Of a stretch of DNA of 64,000 bases, positions 1 to 8,848 are shown one piece after another. The position numbers and the translations under genes are program-made. The notes under the pieces are model-generated. The model worked only from the letters and a program-made list of their open reading frames with translations, was not told the DNA's origin and did no database searches. The stretch lies in NCBI RefSeq assembly GCF_000300515.1, contig NZ_AMSI01000015.1:1-64000 (forward strand), written 5' to 3'. This DNA is from Nitratireductor indicus C115 (GTDB taxonomy: Bacteria; Pseudomonadota; Alphaproteobacteria; Rhizobiales; Rhizobiaceae). The stretch's first letter is position 1; every line of letters starts with the position of its first letter.

Positions 1-240
1 GATCAATTGAGTCTGGAGCCTAGGGCATTTTGCTGCCAGGTGGCATCATCTGGCATCCGCATGAATGTGGAGCAGCAAAAGGGCGCTCTATATCGGCTCA
101 TTGTTTCGCAGATTGCGCGGCCTCGCGCTATCTACTTGATTCTTCTGTGTTCGAGCGATGTCGCTTGCTGTCGTTCGGGCGTGAATGGTCGCGAACGAAG
201 ACATGTTGAAGCTGATTTGAAGCGATATTCGACAGTGTCA
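1..240. other. Non-coding stretch, no gene recognised
   Basis: An open frame on the plus strand here (7-255) has no recognisable domain, an unusual composition rich in Cys and Arg, and no convincing ribosome binding site. I see no gene on either strand. The stretch ends at the first CtrA box. Confidence 0.5.
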
Positions 241-255
241 TTAACCCATTATTAA
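241..255. promoter_or_regulatory. CtrA box upstream of candidate small RNA
   Basis: The sequence is TTAA, seven bases (CCCATTA), TTAA, an exact match to the full CtrA consensus TTAA-N7-TTAA. It lies 25 bases before a hairpin (280-295) that could start a small RNA ending at the terminator at 350-376. CtrA-activated promoters usually carry this box over the -35 region, which would place a start near 275-280. Binding is inferred from sequence alone. Confidence 0.65.
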
Positions 256-274
256 GCTTTACAGGCGTTTACTG

Positions 275-376
275 TGTTCATCCAGTGATCTGGATTCTTA
301 CCGAGTGGCTGGAGCCATTCTGTTTGACGCCTCCCTGTTTAAACTCCTGAGAGCCGCCTCCGCGGCTCTTTTTTTG
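275..376 (+). ncRNA. Candidate CtrA-controlled small RNA with anti-Shine-Dalgarno loop
   Basis: About 100 bases without a reading frame hold three hairpins in a row: ATCCAG/CTGGAT with a TGAT loop (280-295), a short TGGC/GCCA stem near 306-317, and a strong terminator (350-376). The terminator loop is CTCC, and a free GCCTCCC lies at about 329-335; both are complementary to ribosome binding sites. Such CCUCC motifs are known in alphaproteobacterial trans-acting RNAs (AbcR and suhB/cuckoo types). The CtrA box at 241-255 suits a start near 275. The 5' end is inferred, and family membership cannot be settled by eye. Confidence 0.5.
350..376 (+). terminator. Rho-independent terminator
   Basis: AGAGCCGC (350-357), loop CTCC, GCGGCTCT (362-369), followed by an unbroken T run to 375. 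The stem is a perfect 8 bp. No protein-coding gene lies upstream on this strand, so it must end a non-coding transcript or one entering from outside the window. Confidence 0.85.
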
Positions 377-391
377 GTTCTGTTCGCGATG

Positions 392-406
392 TTAACCCTT
401 TGTTAA
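392..406. promoter_or_regulatory. CtrA box upstream of rcdA
   Basis: TTAA, CCCTTTG, TTAA is a second exact TTAA-N7-TTAA site, about 150 bases before rcdA. In Caulobacter rcdA is part of the CtrA circuit, so a CtrA site here is expected for a conserved feedback loop. The site is seen directly; its use is inferred. Confidence 0.65.
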
Positions 407-541
407 GGATGAGCTTGCCACGCGCTCGCCAGAAGAGCATCCTGCCGCCGGGCGGAAATATTGTGACGCCTCGAGAGTTATGGTTGAAAACCGGTTCGGA
501 TTCGGCGACCGGGAAGTGAGTATCAGTGGGGCGTAAGAACA

Positions 542-1075
542 ATGATTGAAGGCAGGGGCGGGCCTGTAACGATGATCAAGCTTGCCGAACATCGCGTTTT
601 CTCCGATTCCTTCAAGCCGCTCTACAATCAGGGCATGGGGCTTGTGGAGGAGGCCGCCGAGTATCTCGATGGCGATGGCCGCGCTGCGGCCAAGCGGCTG
701 TCGCGGCTCGGTGCGAACCTCTATGCAGCGGAATCGATGCGCCTTACCACGCGGCTCATGCAGCTTGCCTCATGGCTTCTCCTGCAGCGCGCCGCCAATG
801 CTGGCGAGATGACGCGCGAACAGGTTGCGGCGGAAAAATCGAAGGTGCGGCTCGATACATCCTCTCCGCAGGAAGAGGCCGACGGCTGGTTCGACCTGCC
901 GGAGGCTTTTCGCGACCTCGTCGTGCGCTCCCTGCGCCTGCAGGACCTCGTGCGACGGATGGACGAGGAAATCTATGGCTCCGAGCGGGGCGAAGAGGCT
1001 GAACTGGATTTCGGCAGTTCCAACCCCGTCTTTGACCAGATCACGCTTCTCAAGACGGCGTTCGGGCACCGCTGA
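542..1075 (+). CDS. rcdA: RcdA-like DUF1465 protein, CtrA degradation adaptor
   Basis: RcdA is an adaptor that helps deliver CtrA to the ClpXP protease during the alphaproteobacterial cell cycle. The 177-residue product contains the family's conserved core, including GMGLVEEAAEYLDG and SMRLTTRLMQLASWLLLQRA, which I recognise from Caulobacter RcdA. It is a small helical, cytoplasmic protein without a signal peptide. An internal ATG at 572 (MIKLAEHRVF) is also a credible start because homology begins there. A CtrA box at 392-406 lies upstream, fitting regulation by the protein it helps destroy. The neighbour is a convergent permease. Identification as DUF1465 is firm; the ClpXP role in this organism is carried over from Caulobacter. 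Confidence 0.88.
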   Translation: MIEGRGGPVTMIKLAEHRVFSDSFKPLYNQGMGLVEEAAEYLDGDGRAAAKRLSRLGANLYAAESMRLTTRLMQLASWLLLQRAANAGEMTREQVAAEKSKVRLDTSSPQEEADGWFDLPEAFRDLVVRSLRLQDLVRRMDEEIYGSERGEEAELDFGSSNPVFDQITLLKTAFGHR

Positions 1076-1116
1076 CGGCTTGCCTGATCCTGCTTCCTGC
1101 CGCTTCCGGCTCGGAA

Positions 1117-1893
1117 TCAGGGTACATTTCCGGTCGTTCGGAACAAAATTCCGAGAAGTATATCCGTGACGGGAAGCGCCAAAAGCGCGGCGGCGGCAAC
1201 CAGCGTCAGCGCCAATCTTCGGTATGCCGCCTCGCTCGCCGCGCCGTAGAGCCGCTCGCCCAGATAGACACTGAGAGCATAGAGCGGTGTCAGGACCAGG
1301 CCCAGTAGCAGGCGCTCCCGGTTGAAGAGGCCCGCGGCCCACAGGTTCGCGGCGGAAAAGATCTCGCTGAACAGAAACAGCGTAAGGAGGTTTGCCCGGA
1401 TGATCCCGGACGGCAGGCTCGAAGCCATCCAGTAGATGACGACGGGCGGGCCGGGCAGGGCCGCAATGCCTGACAGGAGGCCCGACAGGCCACCGATCGC
1501 AAAGGATATGGGCAGGCCCCGCGATCCGCGATATCGCCAACCGCTCCACAGGATCGTGACGCAGATCAGGATGGCGATGCAGATGATCCAGCGCAGGATC
1601 ATCGCGTCGGTGTGCTTCAATATGTAGACACCAAGCGGGACGAGCAGCGCCATGCCCGCAAGTACGGGCAGCACCTCGCGCCAGCGTGCGAGCTTTACCA
1701 CCGGAAGGGTGACGGGAAGAGTGGGAAGCGAGTCGATGACGACCAGCATGGCGACCGCCGTGACGGGATCATACAGCGCGGCGGCCACCGGCGCGATGAT
1801 CAATCCGGAACCGAAGCCCGACAAGCCGCGCACCACGCCCGCAAGTGTTATCGTGAGAGCAAGAAGAGCGAAACTGGTGTCGAGTTCAGGCAG
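1117..1893 (-). CDS. TauE/SafE family membrane transporter, possible CTG start
   Basis: This is a polytopic membrane protein of the TauE/SafE (DUF81) family, which exports sulfite, sulfoacetate or other small organic anions. It has a typical first helix followed by VRGLSGFGSGLIIAP, several further hydrophobic helices, and the second repeat GGLSGLLSGIAALPGPPV. No ATG, GTG or TTG exists in frame at the expected start. The only in-frame ATG (2145) lies inside the divergent ruvC gene and adds an unlikely polar tail. A CTG at 1893 follows a good AGGAG seven bases upstream and gives 258 residues, the family's usual size. Substrate unknown. Confidence 0.75.
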   Translation of the reverse strand: MPELDTSFALLALTITLAGVVRGLSGFGSGLIIAPVAAALYDPVTAVAMLVVIDSLPTLPVTLPVVKLARWREVLPVLAGMALLVPLGVYILKHTDAMILRWIICIAILICVTILWSGWRYRGSRGLPISFAIGGLSGLLSGIAALPGPPVVIYWMASSLPSGIIRANLLTLFLFSEIFSAANLWAAGLFNRERLLLGLVLTPLYALSVYLGERLYGAASEAAYRRLALTLVAAAALLALPVTDILLGILFRTTGNVP

Positions 1894-1986
1894 CCTTCGG
1901 CTCCTCTCATGGCCATTGCTTGAGAGTTGATGGTCCGTTTGCAGTCGCTGTGTGGCAATGGGCCTGTGTGCGGCTATGTTGGTGCC

Positions 1987-2502
1987 ATGAACACGGCGAT
2001 TCGCATCATCGGCATCGATCCCGGCCTGCGCCGCACAGGCTGGGCCATCATCGACGCGCAGGGCAACTCCCTGCGCTTCGTCAATGCAGGAACCGTTCGC
2101 TCGGACGACAAGGCGGATCTCGCTTCCCGTCTCTGCCAGCTCCATGACGGGCTAGCCGATATCGTCCATGGGCATAAGCCGGAAGAAGCGGCGGTGGAGG
2201 CGACCTTCGTGAACAAGGATGCCACCGCCACGCTGAAGCTCGGTCAGGCGCGGGGCATCGCCATGCTAGTGCCGGCGCGCGCCGGGCTGCGGGTTGCCGA
2301 ATACGCGCCCAATGCGGTGAAGAAGGCTGTGATCGGCGTTGGTCACGGCGACAAGAAACAGATTCACATGATGGTGAAGGTGCTGATGCCGAAGGCGAAG
2401 TTCGATACGGATGATGCCGCCGACGCCATAGCCATCGCCATCTGCCATGCCCATCATCGGCAATCGGCTGTCGGCCGTCTCGCACTGGAAAGCTTGAAAT
2501 GA
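1987..2502 (+). CDS. ruvC: Holliday junction resolvase RuvC
   Basis: RuvC is the dimeric endonuclease that cuts Holliday junctions symmetrically in recombinational repair, acting with RuvAB. The 171-residue product begins with [15 protein letters not shown]. It shows the four acidic metal ligands of the RNase H-like fold: Asp11, Glu71 in VEATF, and Asp143 and Asp146 in the DDAADAIA segment. The start at 1987 was chosen over a longer 1927 frame because homology begins there. It is the first gene of ruvC-ruvA-ruvB and overlaps ruvA by 4 bases (ATGA), indicating translational coupling. Confidence 0.97.
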   Translation: MNTAIRIIGIDPGLRRTGWAIIDAQGNSLRFVNAGTVRSDDKADLASRLCQLHDGLADIVHGHKPEEAAVEATFVNKDATATLKLGQARGIAMLVPARAGLRVAEYAPNAVKKAVIGVGHGDKKQIHMMVKVLMPKAKFDTDDAADAIAIAICHAHHRQSAVGRLALESLK

Positions 2503-3116
2503 TCGGCAAATTGAAGGGGCTCGTCGACGAGATCGGCGAAGATCATTGCATTATCGATGTCGGCGGTGTCGGCTATGTCGCCTACTGCCCGGTGCGCACG
2601 CTCTCCGGGCTGGAAGAGGGGACAGCGACGACGCTCTTCATCGAGACCTATGTGCGCGAGGACATGATCCGCCTCTATGGTTTTCGCTCCGCGCTTGAGC
2701 GTGAATGGTTCCGTCTCTTGCAGAACAATGTCCAGGGGGTGGGCGCCAAGGTGGCGCTCTCGGTGCTTTCCACGCTGTCGGCACCGGAGCTTGCCAATGC
2801 CATCGCGCTCAAGGATGCCGCCACCGTGGCGCGGGCGCCGGGCGTCGGCAAGAAAGTGGCCGAACGCATCGTCACCGAACTGAAGAGCAAGGCGCCGGCC
2901 TATGCGGGCGAGGCGAGCGGCACCATCGGTCTCAAGCAGGAACTGGGCGAGGGGGCTGCGCCAACGCCGGTTGCCGATGCGGTTTCAGCACTTGCCAATC
3001 TTGGCTATTCGCGCGACATCGCGGCCAATGCCGTGGCGGCTGCGCTGAAGTCTGCCGGCGAGGGGGCCGATGCCGGAACGCTGATCCGGCTTGGCCTGAA
3101 GGAACTGGCGCGCTAG
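2499..3116 (+). CDS. ruvA: Holliday junction DNA helicase subunit RuvA
   Basis: RuvA binds four-way junctions as a tetramer and loads the RuvB motor for branch migration. The 205-residue product starts [26 protein letters not shown], the N-terminal OB fold (about 1-65). It continues with the tandem helix-hairpin-helix region ([17 protein letters not shown] and [18 protein letters not shown], about 70-140). It ends in the RuvB-binding domain III after a flexible linker. Length is normal. It overlaps ruvC by 4 bases and is separated from ruvB by 143 bases. Confidence 0.97.
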   Translation: MIGKLKGLVDEIGEDHCIIDVGGVGYVAYCPVRTLSGLEEGTATTLFIETYVREDMIRLYGFRSALEREWFRLLQNNVQGVGAKVALSVLSTLSAPELANAIALKDAATVARAPGVGKKVAERIVTELKSKAPAYAGEASGTIGLKQELGEGAAPTPVADAVSALANLGYSRDIAANAVAAALKSAGEGADAGTLIRLGLKELAR

Positions 3117-3259
3117 AGCGTCCTTTGGGGTGCATTTTCGGGTGCGCAATGAGGACGACAGGCCGGCCATAAAGTGCTGTAGGGTGTTTCAGCACATCGC
3201 GCTTTCGAGAACGGATCGATGTTTTCGGGCCGGTGTGCCAGCAAGATGGAAGTCTGCGA

Positions 3260-4306
3260 ATGACGGATGCCGAACGGCTCATTTCAGCCGACAAGCGCGG
3301 AGAGGATATCGACGCCACGATGCGTCCGCAGTCGCTCGACGAATTCGTCGGCCAGAAGGCGGCTCGGGCCAATCTCAAAGTGTTCGTGGAGGCGGCGCGC
3401 GGGCGTGGCGAAGCGCTCGACCATGTGTTGTTCGTCGGCCCTCCCGGTCTTGGCAAGACCACGCTGGCGCAGATCATGGCCCGCGAGCTGGGCGTCAATT
3501 TTCGCTCCACTTCCGGGCCGGTGATCGCCAAGGCGGGGGATCTGGCCGCGCTCCTCACCAATCTCGAAGAGCGCGACGTGCTCTTCATCGACGAAATCCA
3601 TCGGCTCAACCCGGCGGTGGAGGAAATCCTCTATCCGGCGATGGAGGATTTCCAGCTGGACCTGATCATCGGCGAGGGGCCGGCTGCGCGTTCGGTCAAG
3701 ATCGATCTTGCCAAGTTCACGCTGGTGGCCGCGACGACGCGGCTTGGCCTTCTCACCACGCCATTGCGCGACCGGTTCGGCATTCCCGTCCGGCTCGATT
3801 TCTATACGGTCGACGAACTGCAATCGATCGTCTCGCGTGGCGCGCGCATCCTGGGCCTGCCGCTTTCGACCGATGGTGCGGAGGAGATCGCGCGGCGCTC
3901 GCGGGGTACCCCGCGCATCGCCGGCCGGCTTCTGCGCCGGGTGCGCGATTTCGCGACGGTGGCGAATGCCAGCGAAGTGACGCGCAAGGTGGCCGACGAT
4001 GCTCTGTCGCGGCTCGAAGTGGATGCGCTCGGCCTCGATCAGCTCGACCGGCGCTACCTCACCATGATCGTCGAGAATTTCGGTGGCGGTCCGGTGGGCA
4101 TCGAAACCATCGCGGCGGCGCTCTCCGAGCCGCGCGATGCCATCGAGGACATCATCGAGCCCTATCTGATTCAGCAGGGGTTCATCCAGCGCACGCCGCG
4201 TGGCCGCGTTCTCGCCGCCCGGGCCTGGCGGCATATGGGGCTGCAACCGCCCAAGGAACTGGCCGCAGCGCAGATCAGCCTTTTCCAGCAGGGAGAGGGC
4301 GAATGA
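3260..4306 (+). CDS. ruvB: Holliday junction branch migration ATPase RuvB
   Basis: RuvB is the hexameric AAA+ motor that pumps DNA through the RuvA-junction complex. The 348-residue product shows Walker [10 protein letters not shown] (60-68), Walker B FIDEIHRL (about 109-116), sensor 1 in AATTRLG, the arginine-finger region LRDRFG, and the winged-helix C-terminus ending [16 protein letters not shown] 3260 starts the homologous sequence; a GTG at 3233 is an upstream alternative. The 143 bases after ruvA hold a GTGCTG/CAGCAC inverted repeat and may carry a separate promoter. The stop overlaps the ybgC start (ATGA). Confidence 0.97.
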   Translation: MTDAERLISADKRGEDIDATMRPQSLDEFVGQKAARANLKVFVEAARGRGEALDHVLFVGPPGLGKTTLAQIMARELGVNFRSTSGPVIAKAGDLAALLTNLEERDVLFIDEIHRLNPAVEEILYPAMEDFQLDLIIGEGPAARSVKIDLAKFTLVAATTRLGLLTTPLRDRFGIPVRLDFYTVDELQSIVSRGARILGLPLSTDGAEEIARRSRGTPRIAGRLLRRVRDFATVANASEVTRKVADDALSRLEVDALGLDQLDRRYLTMIVENFGGGPVGIETIAAALSEPRDAIEDIIEPYLIQQGFIQRTPRGRVLAARAWRHMGLQPPKELAAAQISLFQQGEGE

Positions 4307-4761
4307 GCGGAGAGAACCCTTCTGTCGGCCTTGCGGGTGAGCTGACGCCATTCGGGCACAGGCTGATGGCGCGGGTCTATTTCGCCGACACGGATTTCAC
4401 CGGGGTCGTCTATCACGCGCGCTATCTTGAGTTCCTGGAGCGCGGGCGCTCCGATTTTCTGCGCCTTGCGGGCGTTCATCATACGGAGCTCGCCGACGGA
4501 AAGCATGGCGAGACGCTTGCCTGGGTGGTGCGGCGTATGGAGATCGATTTCCGCCAACCGGCGCGCATTGACGATATCGTGACTGTCGAGACGAGGACGG
4601 ATAAAATCTCCGGCGCGCGCATTTTCATGGTGCAACGGCTCCTGCGGGGTGAAGATGTTCTTGTCGAGGCCAAGGTGGAGGCTGCGATCATCGGCGCTTC
4701 CGGCAAGCCGAGGCGATTTCCCAAGGAATGGGTGAAGGCATTCGCGCCGGCGGAGTGCTGA
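4303..4761 (+). CDS. ybgC: Tol-Pal associated acyl-CoA thioesterase YbgC
   Basis: YbgC is a hotdog-fold thioesterase that accompanies the Tol-Pal genes in most proteobacteria. It hydrolyses short-chain acyl-CoAs in vitro and has been linked to phospholipid metabolism. The 152-residue product has the signature [20 protein letters not shown] with the catalytic Asp31, corresponding to Asp18 of the E. coli enzyme. It overlaps ruvB by 4 bases, so it may be co-translated with the ruv genes, and lies 278 bases before tolQ. No unusual residues are seen. Confidence 0.93.
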   Translation: MSGENPSVGLAGELTPFGHRLMARVYFADTDFTGVVYHARYLEFLERGRSDFLRLAGVHHTELADGKHGETLAWVVRRMEIDFRQPARIDDIVTVETRTDKISGARIFMVQRLLRGEDVLVEAKVEAAIIGASGKPRRFPKEWVKAFAPAEC

Positions 4762-5039
4762 ACCCGCAGCTTCGATAAGCCGGCTTGTTCTTTTCAGCGT
4801 CCTGAAAGGCTTCTGGCGGCCCGGGAATCCTAACGCTTAATTAACCATAACGGTTCATGAAGAAATTCATGAAATCCGTAGCGATTCCGTGCGCCTTCCT
4901 TTCACCAAAATTTACCGGATAAAGGGCGGTGAAGCATCTTGCGGGGACGCCATGGTTCGAATGAAGCCACCGGCACGCAAGTGGGCGCGACCGGAACCGG
5001 AAAGACACGCCGCCCTGATCTTTAAGAGGATGTTGGTCC

Positions 5040-5753
5040 ATGGAAAGTGTAACGCTCGCCGCACCTGGTGGGGAGTTGTCGATCTGGGCGCTGTTCTGGC
5101 AGGCAGGCTGGGTTGTGAAGCTGGTCATGATTGGCCTGCTCGCGGCATCCGTCTGGACCTGGGCGATCATTATCGACAAGCTCATCGCCTATGGGCGCAT
5201 GCGCACCGCTCTCAACCGTTTTGAAAAAACCTTCTGGTCCGGCCAGTCGCTCGAGGAACTCTACCGCAATCTCTCCGAGCGCAAGACCACCGGAATGGGC
5301 TCGATCTTCGTTGCCGCCATGCGGGAGTGGAAAAAGAGTTTCGAGAAGGGTGCGCGCTCGCCGATCGGCTTGCAGACGCGCATCGACAAGGCAATGGACC
5401 TGGCGCTGGTGCGGGAGATGGACCGTCTCGAAAGCCGCCTTGGCTTCCTTGCCTCCATCGGCTCCTCGGCGCCATTCATAGGCCTGTTCGGAACGGTGGT
5501 TGGCATCATGACCTCGTTCCAGGCCATCGCGGGATCGAAGTCGACCAACCTTGCGGTCGTTGCTCCCGGTATCGCTGAAGCGCTCCTTGCAACGGCCATC
5601 GGCCTTCTGGCGGCCATCCCGGCCGTTATCGCCTACAACAAGCTGTCATCCGACGCAGCCAAGCTGGGCGGCAGGATGGAAGGTTTCGCCGACGAGTTTT
5701 CAACCATCCTGTCGCGGCAGATCGACGAAAAGGTCGCCGCCAAGGCGGCCTAG
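5040..5753 (+). CDS. tolQ: Tol-Pal system inner membrane motor protein TolQ
   Basis: TolQ is the MotA/ExbB-family stator protein that, with TolR, uses the proton gradient to energise TolA for outer-membrane constriction at division. The 237-residue product has an N-terminal transmembrane helix (about 20-40), a large cytoplasmic loop, and two C-terminal helices. These include the conserved FIGLFGTVVGIMTSF segment and the AEALLATAIGLLAAIPAVIAYN segment (given here only as a description of the third helix). It opens the tolQRAB-pal run and sits 12 bases before tolR. A TTAACC half site lies upstream (4841-4846), without a full CtrA box. Confidence 0.96.
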   Translation: MESVTLAAPGGELSIWALFWQAGWVVKLVMIGLLAASVWTWAIIIDKLIAYGRMRTALNRFEKTFWSGQSLEELYRNLSERKTTGMGSIFVAAMREWKKSFEKGARSPIGLQTRIDKAMDLALVREMDRLESRLGFLASIGSSAPFIGLFGTVVGIMTSFQAIAGSKSTNLAVVAPGIAEALLATAIGLLAAIPAVIAYNKLSSDAAKLGGRMEGFADEFSTILSRQIDEKVAAKAA

Positions 5754-5765
5754 GAGATCATCGAT

Positions 5766-6224
5766 ATGGGAATGTCGGTTGGAACGGCGGGCGGCAATCG
5801 TGGCGGGCGCAGGCGTGGACGGCGCGGCTCGCGCAGCGGCCTGATTTCCGAGATCAACGTCACGCCTTTCGTGGACGTGATGCTTGTTCTGCTTATCATC
5901 TTCATGGTGGCCGCACCGCTATTGACGGTGGGCGTGCCCATCGATCTGCCTGAAACACAGGCCAAGGCGCTCAATTCCGAGACGCAACCCATCACCGTCT
6001 CGGTGAATGACAAGGGGCAGGTCTATCTTCAGGAAACGGAAGTGCCGCTCAACGAGGTCGTGGCGAAGCTTCAGGCCATCGCCCGTTCGGGCTATGACGA
6101 GCGCATCTATGTGCGCGGCGACCGCGCTGCCGACTACGGCACGGTGATGCAGGTGATGGCGCGGATTTCGGCTGCCGGTTACCGCAATCTCGGCCTGGTG
6201 ACCTTACAGGAACAGGAAAACTGA
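5766..6224 (+). CDS. tolR: Tol-Pal system protein TolR
   Basis: TolR is the ExbD-like partner of TolQ. It has one N-terminal membrane helix and a periplasmic domain that dimerises and contacts TolA and peptidoglycan. The 152-residue product shows a basic Gly/Arg-rich cytoplasmic start, then INVTPFVDVMLVLLIIFMV, where the membrane Asp of FVDVMLVL is the proton-relay residue. A compact periplasmic domain follows. It lies 12 bases after tolQ and 4 bases before tolA, so the three are probably translated from one message. Confidence 0.96.
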   Translation: MGMSVGTAGGNRGGRRRGRRGSRSGLISEINVTPFVDVMLVLLIIFMVAAPLLTVGVPIDLPETQAKALNSETQPITVSVNDKGQVYLQETEVPLNEVVAKLQAIARSGYDERIYVRGDRAADYGTVMQVMARISAAGYRNLGLVTLQEQEN

Positions 6225-6228
6225 CCGA

Positions 6229-7287
6229 ATGAAGACGGGGCTCGTCACATCGGCTACCCTGCATGCGGCGCTGCTCGGTTTCGGGCTCGTCTCGCTGTCG
6301 GCGCCACGCGCCTATGATGTGACGGATGTCGAGGCCTTGCCGGTGGACATCATTCCCATTGAATCCATGACGCAGATTCAGCAGGGCGAGAAGAAAGCGG
6401 AGCTTTCCGAAAAGCCGGCGCCGAAACCCACGCAGCGCCCTGATTCCGTTCCTGATGCCAAGAATTTCGGCGACAACGATGTCGACCTGAAGACGCCGCC
6501 TACCCCCGAAGCGCGGCCGCGCGAGGTGACACAGACATCCGAGCCGCCGCCAGCGCCAAAACCGCAACCCAAGCCTGAGCCGAAGCCGGAACCCAAGCCT
6601 GAACCGCCGAAAGCGGAGAAGACGCCTGTGCCGGCGACGGAAGTGCGCCCGGAACCGCAGCCAAAACAGGATGTGAAGCCCGATCCCGTGGCGGAAACCA
6701 TCGTTGCTGAAAGCGCGGAAGCCGAGAGCGTGAACCTGCCCAACAGTGCGCCGGTGCCGCAGTCGCGCCCGCAGCCGCCGCAGGCAAGCACGGCAAAGGC
6801 GCCGGACCGGAAGGATTCCGAAAAGCCGGCCCAGAAGACGGCGACGAGCCAGTCGTCCGAGAAGTCCGACAAGCTGCTCGATGATGTCGCGGCCCTTCTG
6901 AACAAGGAAAAGGCATCTGGCGGCGGCGCCAAGCGCTCGCAAGAGCGGGCCTCGCTCGGCGGCGAGCGCAATTCGCAAGGTCAGAAGCTCTCGCAGAGCG
7001 AAATGGATGCTTTACGTGGTCAAATCCAGCGCTGTTGGAACGTGCCGGCTGGCGCGATGGATGCTGAGAACCTGAAGGTTTCCGTGCAGGTGAGGCTGGA
7101 TGCGAGCGGTGCCATCGAGGGCAGCCCACGCATCATTGCGGGCGGCAACGGAACGCCGGTGGAGCGGGCTGCGGCTGAATCGGCGCGGCGCGCCATTCTG
7201 CAATGCGCGCCTTACAACCTGCCGCCGGAAAAATATGAAGCATGGGCCGATGTGATCGTCCACTTCGACCCAAGGGATATGTTTTAA
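6229..7287 (+). CDS. tolA: Tol-Pal system protein TolA, TonB-like
   Basis: TolA spans the periplasm, linking the TolQR motor to TolB and Pal. The 352-residue product has one N-terminal membrane helix (about 4-24). A long Pro/Lys/Glu-rich extended region (about 60-210) carries the repeat EPKPEPKPEP. The C-terminal TonB/TolA domain (about 255-352) includes LRGQIQRCWNVPAG and SARRAILQCAPYNLP, whose two cysteines probably form the disulfide seen in TolA C-domains. It starts 4 bases after tolR. The proline-rich linker resembles that of other rhizobial TolA proteins rather than the Ala/Lys helix of E. coli. Confidence 0.93.
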   Translation: MKTGLVTSATLHAALLGFGLVSLSAPRAYDVTDVEALPVDIIPIESMTQIQQGEKKAELSEKPAPKPTQRPDSVPDAKNFGDNDVDLKTPPTPEARPREVTQTSEPPPAPKPQPKPEPKPEPKPEPPKAEKTPVPATEVRPEPQPKQDVKPDPVAETIVAESAEAESVNLPNSAPVPQSRPQPPQASTAKAPDRKDSEKPAQKTATSQSSEKSDKLLDDVAALLNKEKASGGGAKRSQERASLGGERNSQGQKLSQSEMDALRGQIQRCWNVPAGAMDAENLKVSVQVRLDASGAIEGSPRIIAGGNGTPVERAAAESARRAILQCAPYNLPPEKYEAWADVIVHFDPRDMF

Positions 7288-7351
7288 CCAGGGGCACCAT
7301 CGGCCTGCGATGGGCGCTGAAGCCTAACCAGAGTGGGAGAGGCAAGAGCAA

Positions 7352-8665
7352 ATGCAAAGTTTCCTGAAAGCCACCTTCATGATCGCGGCCATGGCCGCAG
7401 GGTTCGCGATGGCCACCCTGCCGGCGCGCGCGCTGGTGGAAATCGACATCAACAAGGGCGTGGTCGAGCCCTTGCCCATCGCCATCACCGAATTCATTTC
7501 GGCCGATGGCAAAGGCGCTGAAATCTCAAGTGTGATCGAAGCCGATCTCAGGCGCTCGGGCCTGTTCGCACCGATCGAGAAGGGTGCCTTCATCGAGAAG
7601 ATCTCCAATCCCGATGCCGCGCCGCGCTTTCAGGACTGGACGGTGATCAACGCGCAGGCGCTGGTGACGGGCAAGGTTTCGGAAACGCCGGACGGTCGCC
7701 TGCGCGCCGAGTATCGCCTCTGGGATACCTATGCGGGGCAGCAGCTCGTGGGCGAGCAGTTCTTCTCCAGCAAGGACAAGTGGCGCCGCATCGCGCATAT
7801 CATCGCCGACAGCATCTATCAGCGCCTGACTGGCGAGGGTGGCTATTTCGATACGCGTATCGTCTATGTCGATGAATCCGGCCCGCGCAACAACCGTGTG
7901 AAACGGCTTGCCATCATGGATCAGGATGGCGCCAACCAGCGTTTCCTTACCGATGGGCGTTCCATCGTTCTGACGCCACGCTTCTCGCCGACGCGCCAGG
8001 AAATCACCTATATGTCCTATGAGAGTGGCCAGCCGCAGGTCTATCTGCTGCAGCTCGAGACTGGACAGCGCGAGCTGGTCGGCAATTTTCCGGGCATGAC
8101 CTTTGCGCCCCGCTTTTCGCCCAATGGACAGAAGGTGATCATGAGTCTTCTGCGCGACGATGGCAATTCCAACATCTTCGCGATGGATCTGCGCAGCCGA
8201 AACACGACGCGCCTGACCACCTCCAACGCCATCGATACCTCGCCGTCCTATTCGCCGGATGGCAGCCAGATCGTGTTCACCTCCGACCGTGGCGGGCGGG
8301 CACAGATTTATGTGATGGGTGCCGACGGCAGCAATCCGCAACGCATCTCCTTCGGTGATGGCACCTATTCGACGCCAGTCTGGTCGCCGCGCGGCGATCT
8401 CGTCGCCTTCACCAAGCAGACGGGCGGGGAATTCCAAATCGGTGTGATGCGCACGGACGGTTCCGGCGAGCGCATCCTTTCCTCTGGCTTCCTTCAGGAA
8501 GGGCCGACATGGGCGCCGAACGGACGTGTGATCATGTTCTTCCGCCAGCCCGCTGGCTCGGGCGGACCGCAGCTCTATTCGATCGATCTGACCGGTCGCA
8601 ACGAGCAGAAGATTCCGACCGCAAACTTCGGATCCGATCCGGCCTGGTCGCCGCTGCTCGAATAG
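7352..8665 (+). CDS. tolB: Tol-Pal system beta-propeller protein TolB
   Basis: TolB is the periplasmic protein that shuttles between Pal and TolA. The 437-residue product has a Sec signal peptide ending near ARA-LVE (about residue 29) and an N-terminal alpha/beta domain (about 30-165). A six-bladed beta-propeller follows (about 170-437), with repeated blade motifs such as [29 protein letters not shown] and [19 protein letters not shown]. Length is normal. It follows tolA by 64 bases and precedes pal by 183 bases, a gap long enough for a separate pal promoter. Confidence 0.96.
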   Translation: MQSFLKATFMIAAMAAGFAMATLPARALVEIDINKGVVEPLPIAITEFISADGKGAEISSVIEADLRRSGLFAPIEKGAFIEKISNPDAAPRFQDWTVINAQALVTGKVSETPDGRLRAEYRLWDTYAGQQLVGEQFFSSKDKWRRIAHIIADSIYQRLTGEGGYFDTRIVYVDESGPRNNRVKRLAIMDQDGANQRFLTDGRSIVLTPRFSPTRQEITYMSYESGQPQVYLLQLETGQRELVGNFPGMTFAPRFSPNGQKVIMSLLRDDGNSNIFAMDLRSRNTTRLTTSNAIDTSPSYSPDGSQIVFTSDRGGRAQIYVMGADGSNPQRISFGDGTYSTPVWSPRGDLVAFTKQTGGEFQIGVMRTDGSGERILSSGFLQEGPTWAPNGRVIMFFRQPAGSGGPQLYSIDLTGRNEQKIPTANFGSDPAWSPLLE

Positions 8666-8848
8666 CAGCAGCGGTGCCTGCCTTCCGGAACGCCGCGTTT
8701 CCGCCGCATTTTAAGCTAGTTTGCGCGAAATAACTGTTCCGAGAGTGAATGGTAAGGCTTCGTTAACCGCGTTTCTTGAGGGGTCCTTAATGGCAACGTG
8801 GTTACTGATCGTTGAACGAAATTTCTCTAATTTGAAGGAGAGGGGGCC

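Noticed and set aside
7-255. 82-codon plus-strand frame at the window start
   Set aside because: No known domain, odd composition and no ribosome site; it overlaps the first CtrA box.
3130-4761. 543-codon plus-strand frame joining a ruvB shadow to ybgC
   Set aside because: Only the C-terminal 152 codons (ybgC) are real; the rest is the ruvB gene in the wrong frame.
4837-4851. Possible CtrA box before tolQ
   Set aside because: Only a TTAACC half site; spacing to the next TAAC does not fit TTAA-N7-TTAA.
6049-6978. 309-codon minus-strand frame opposite tolA
   Set aside because: Arg/Leu/Gly-rich mirror of the Pro/Lys/Glu-rich tolA linker; tolA is clearly the real gene.
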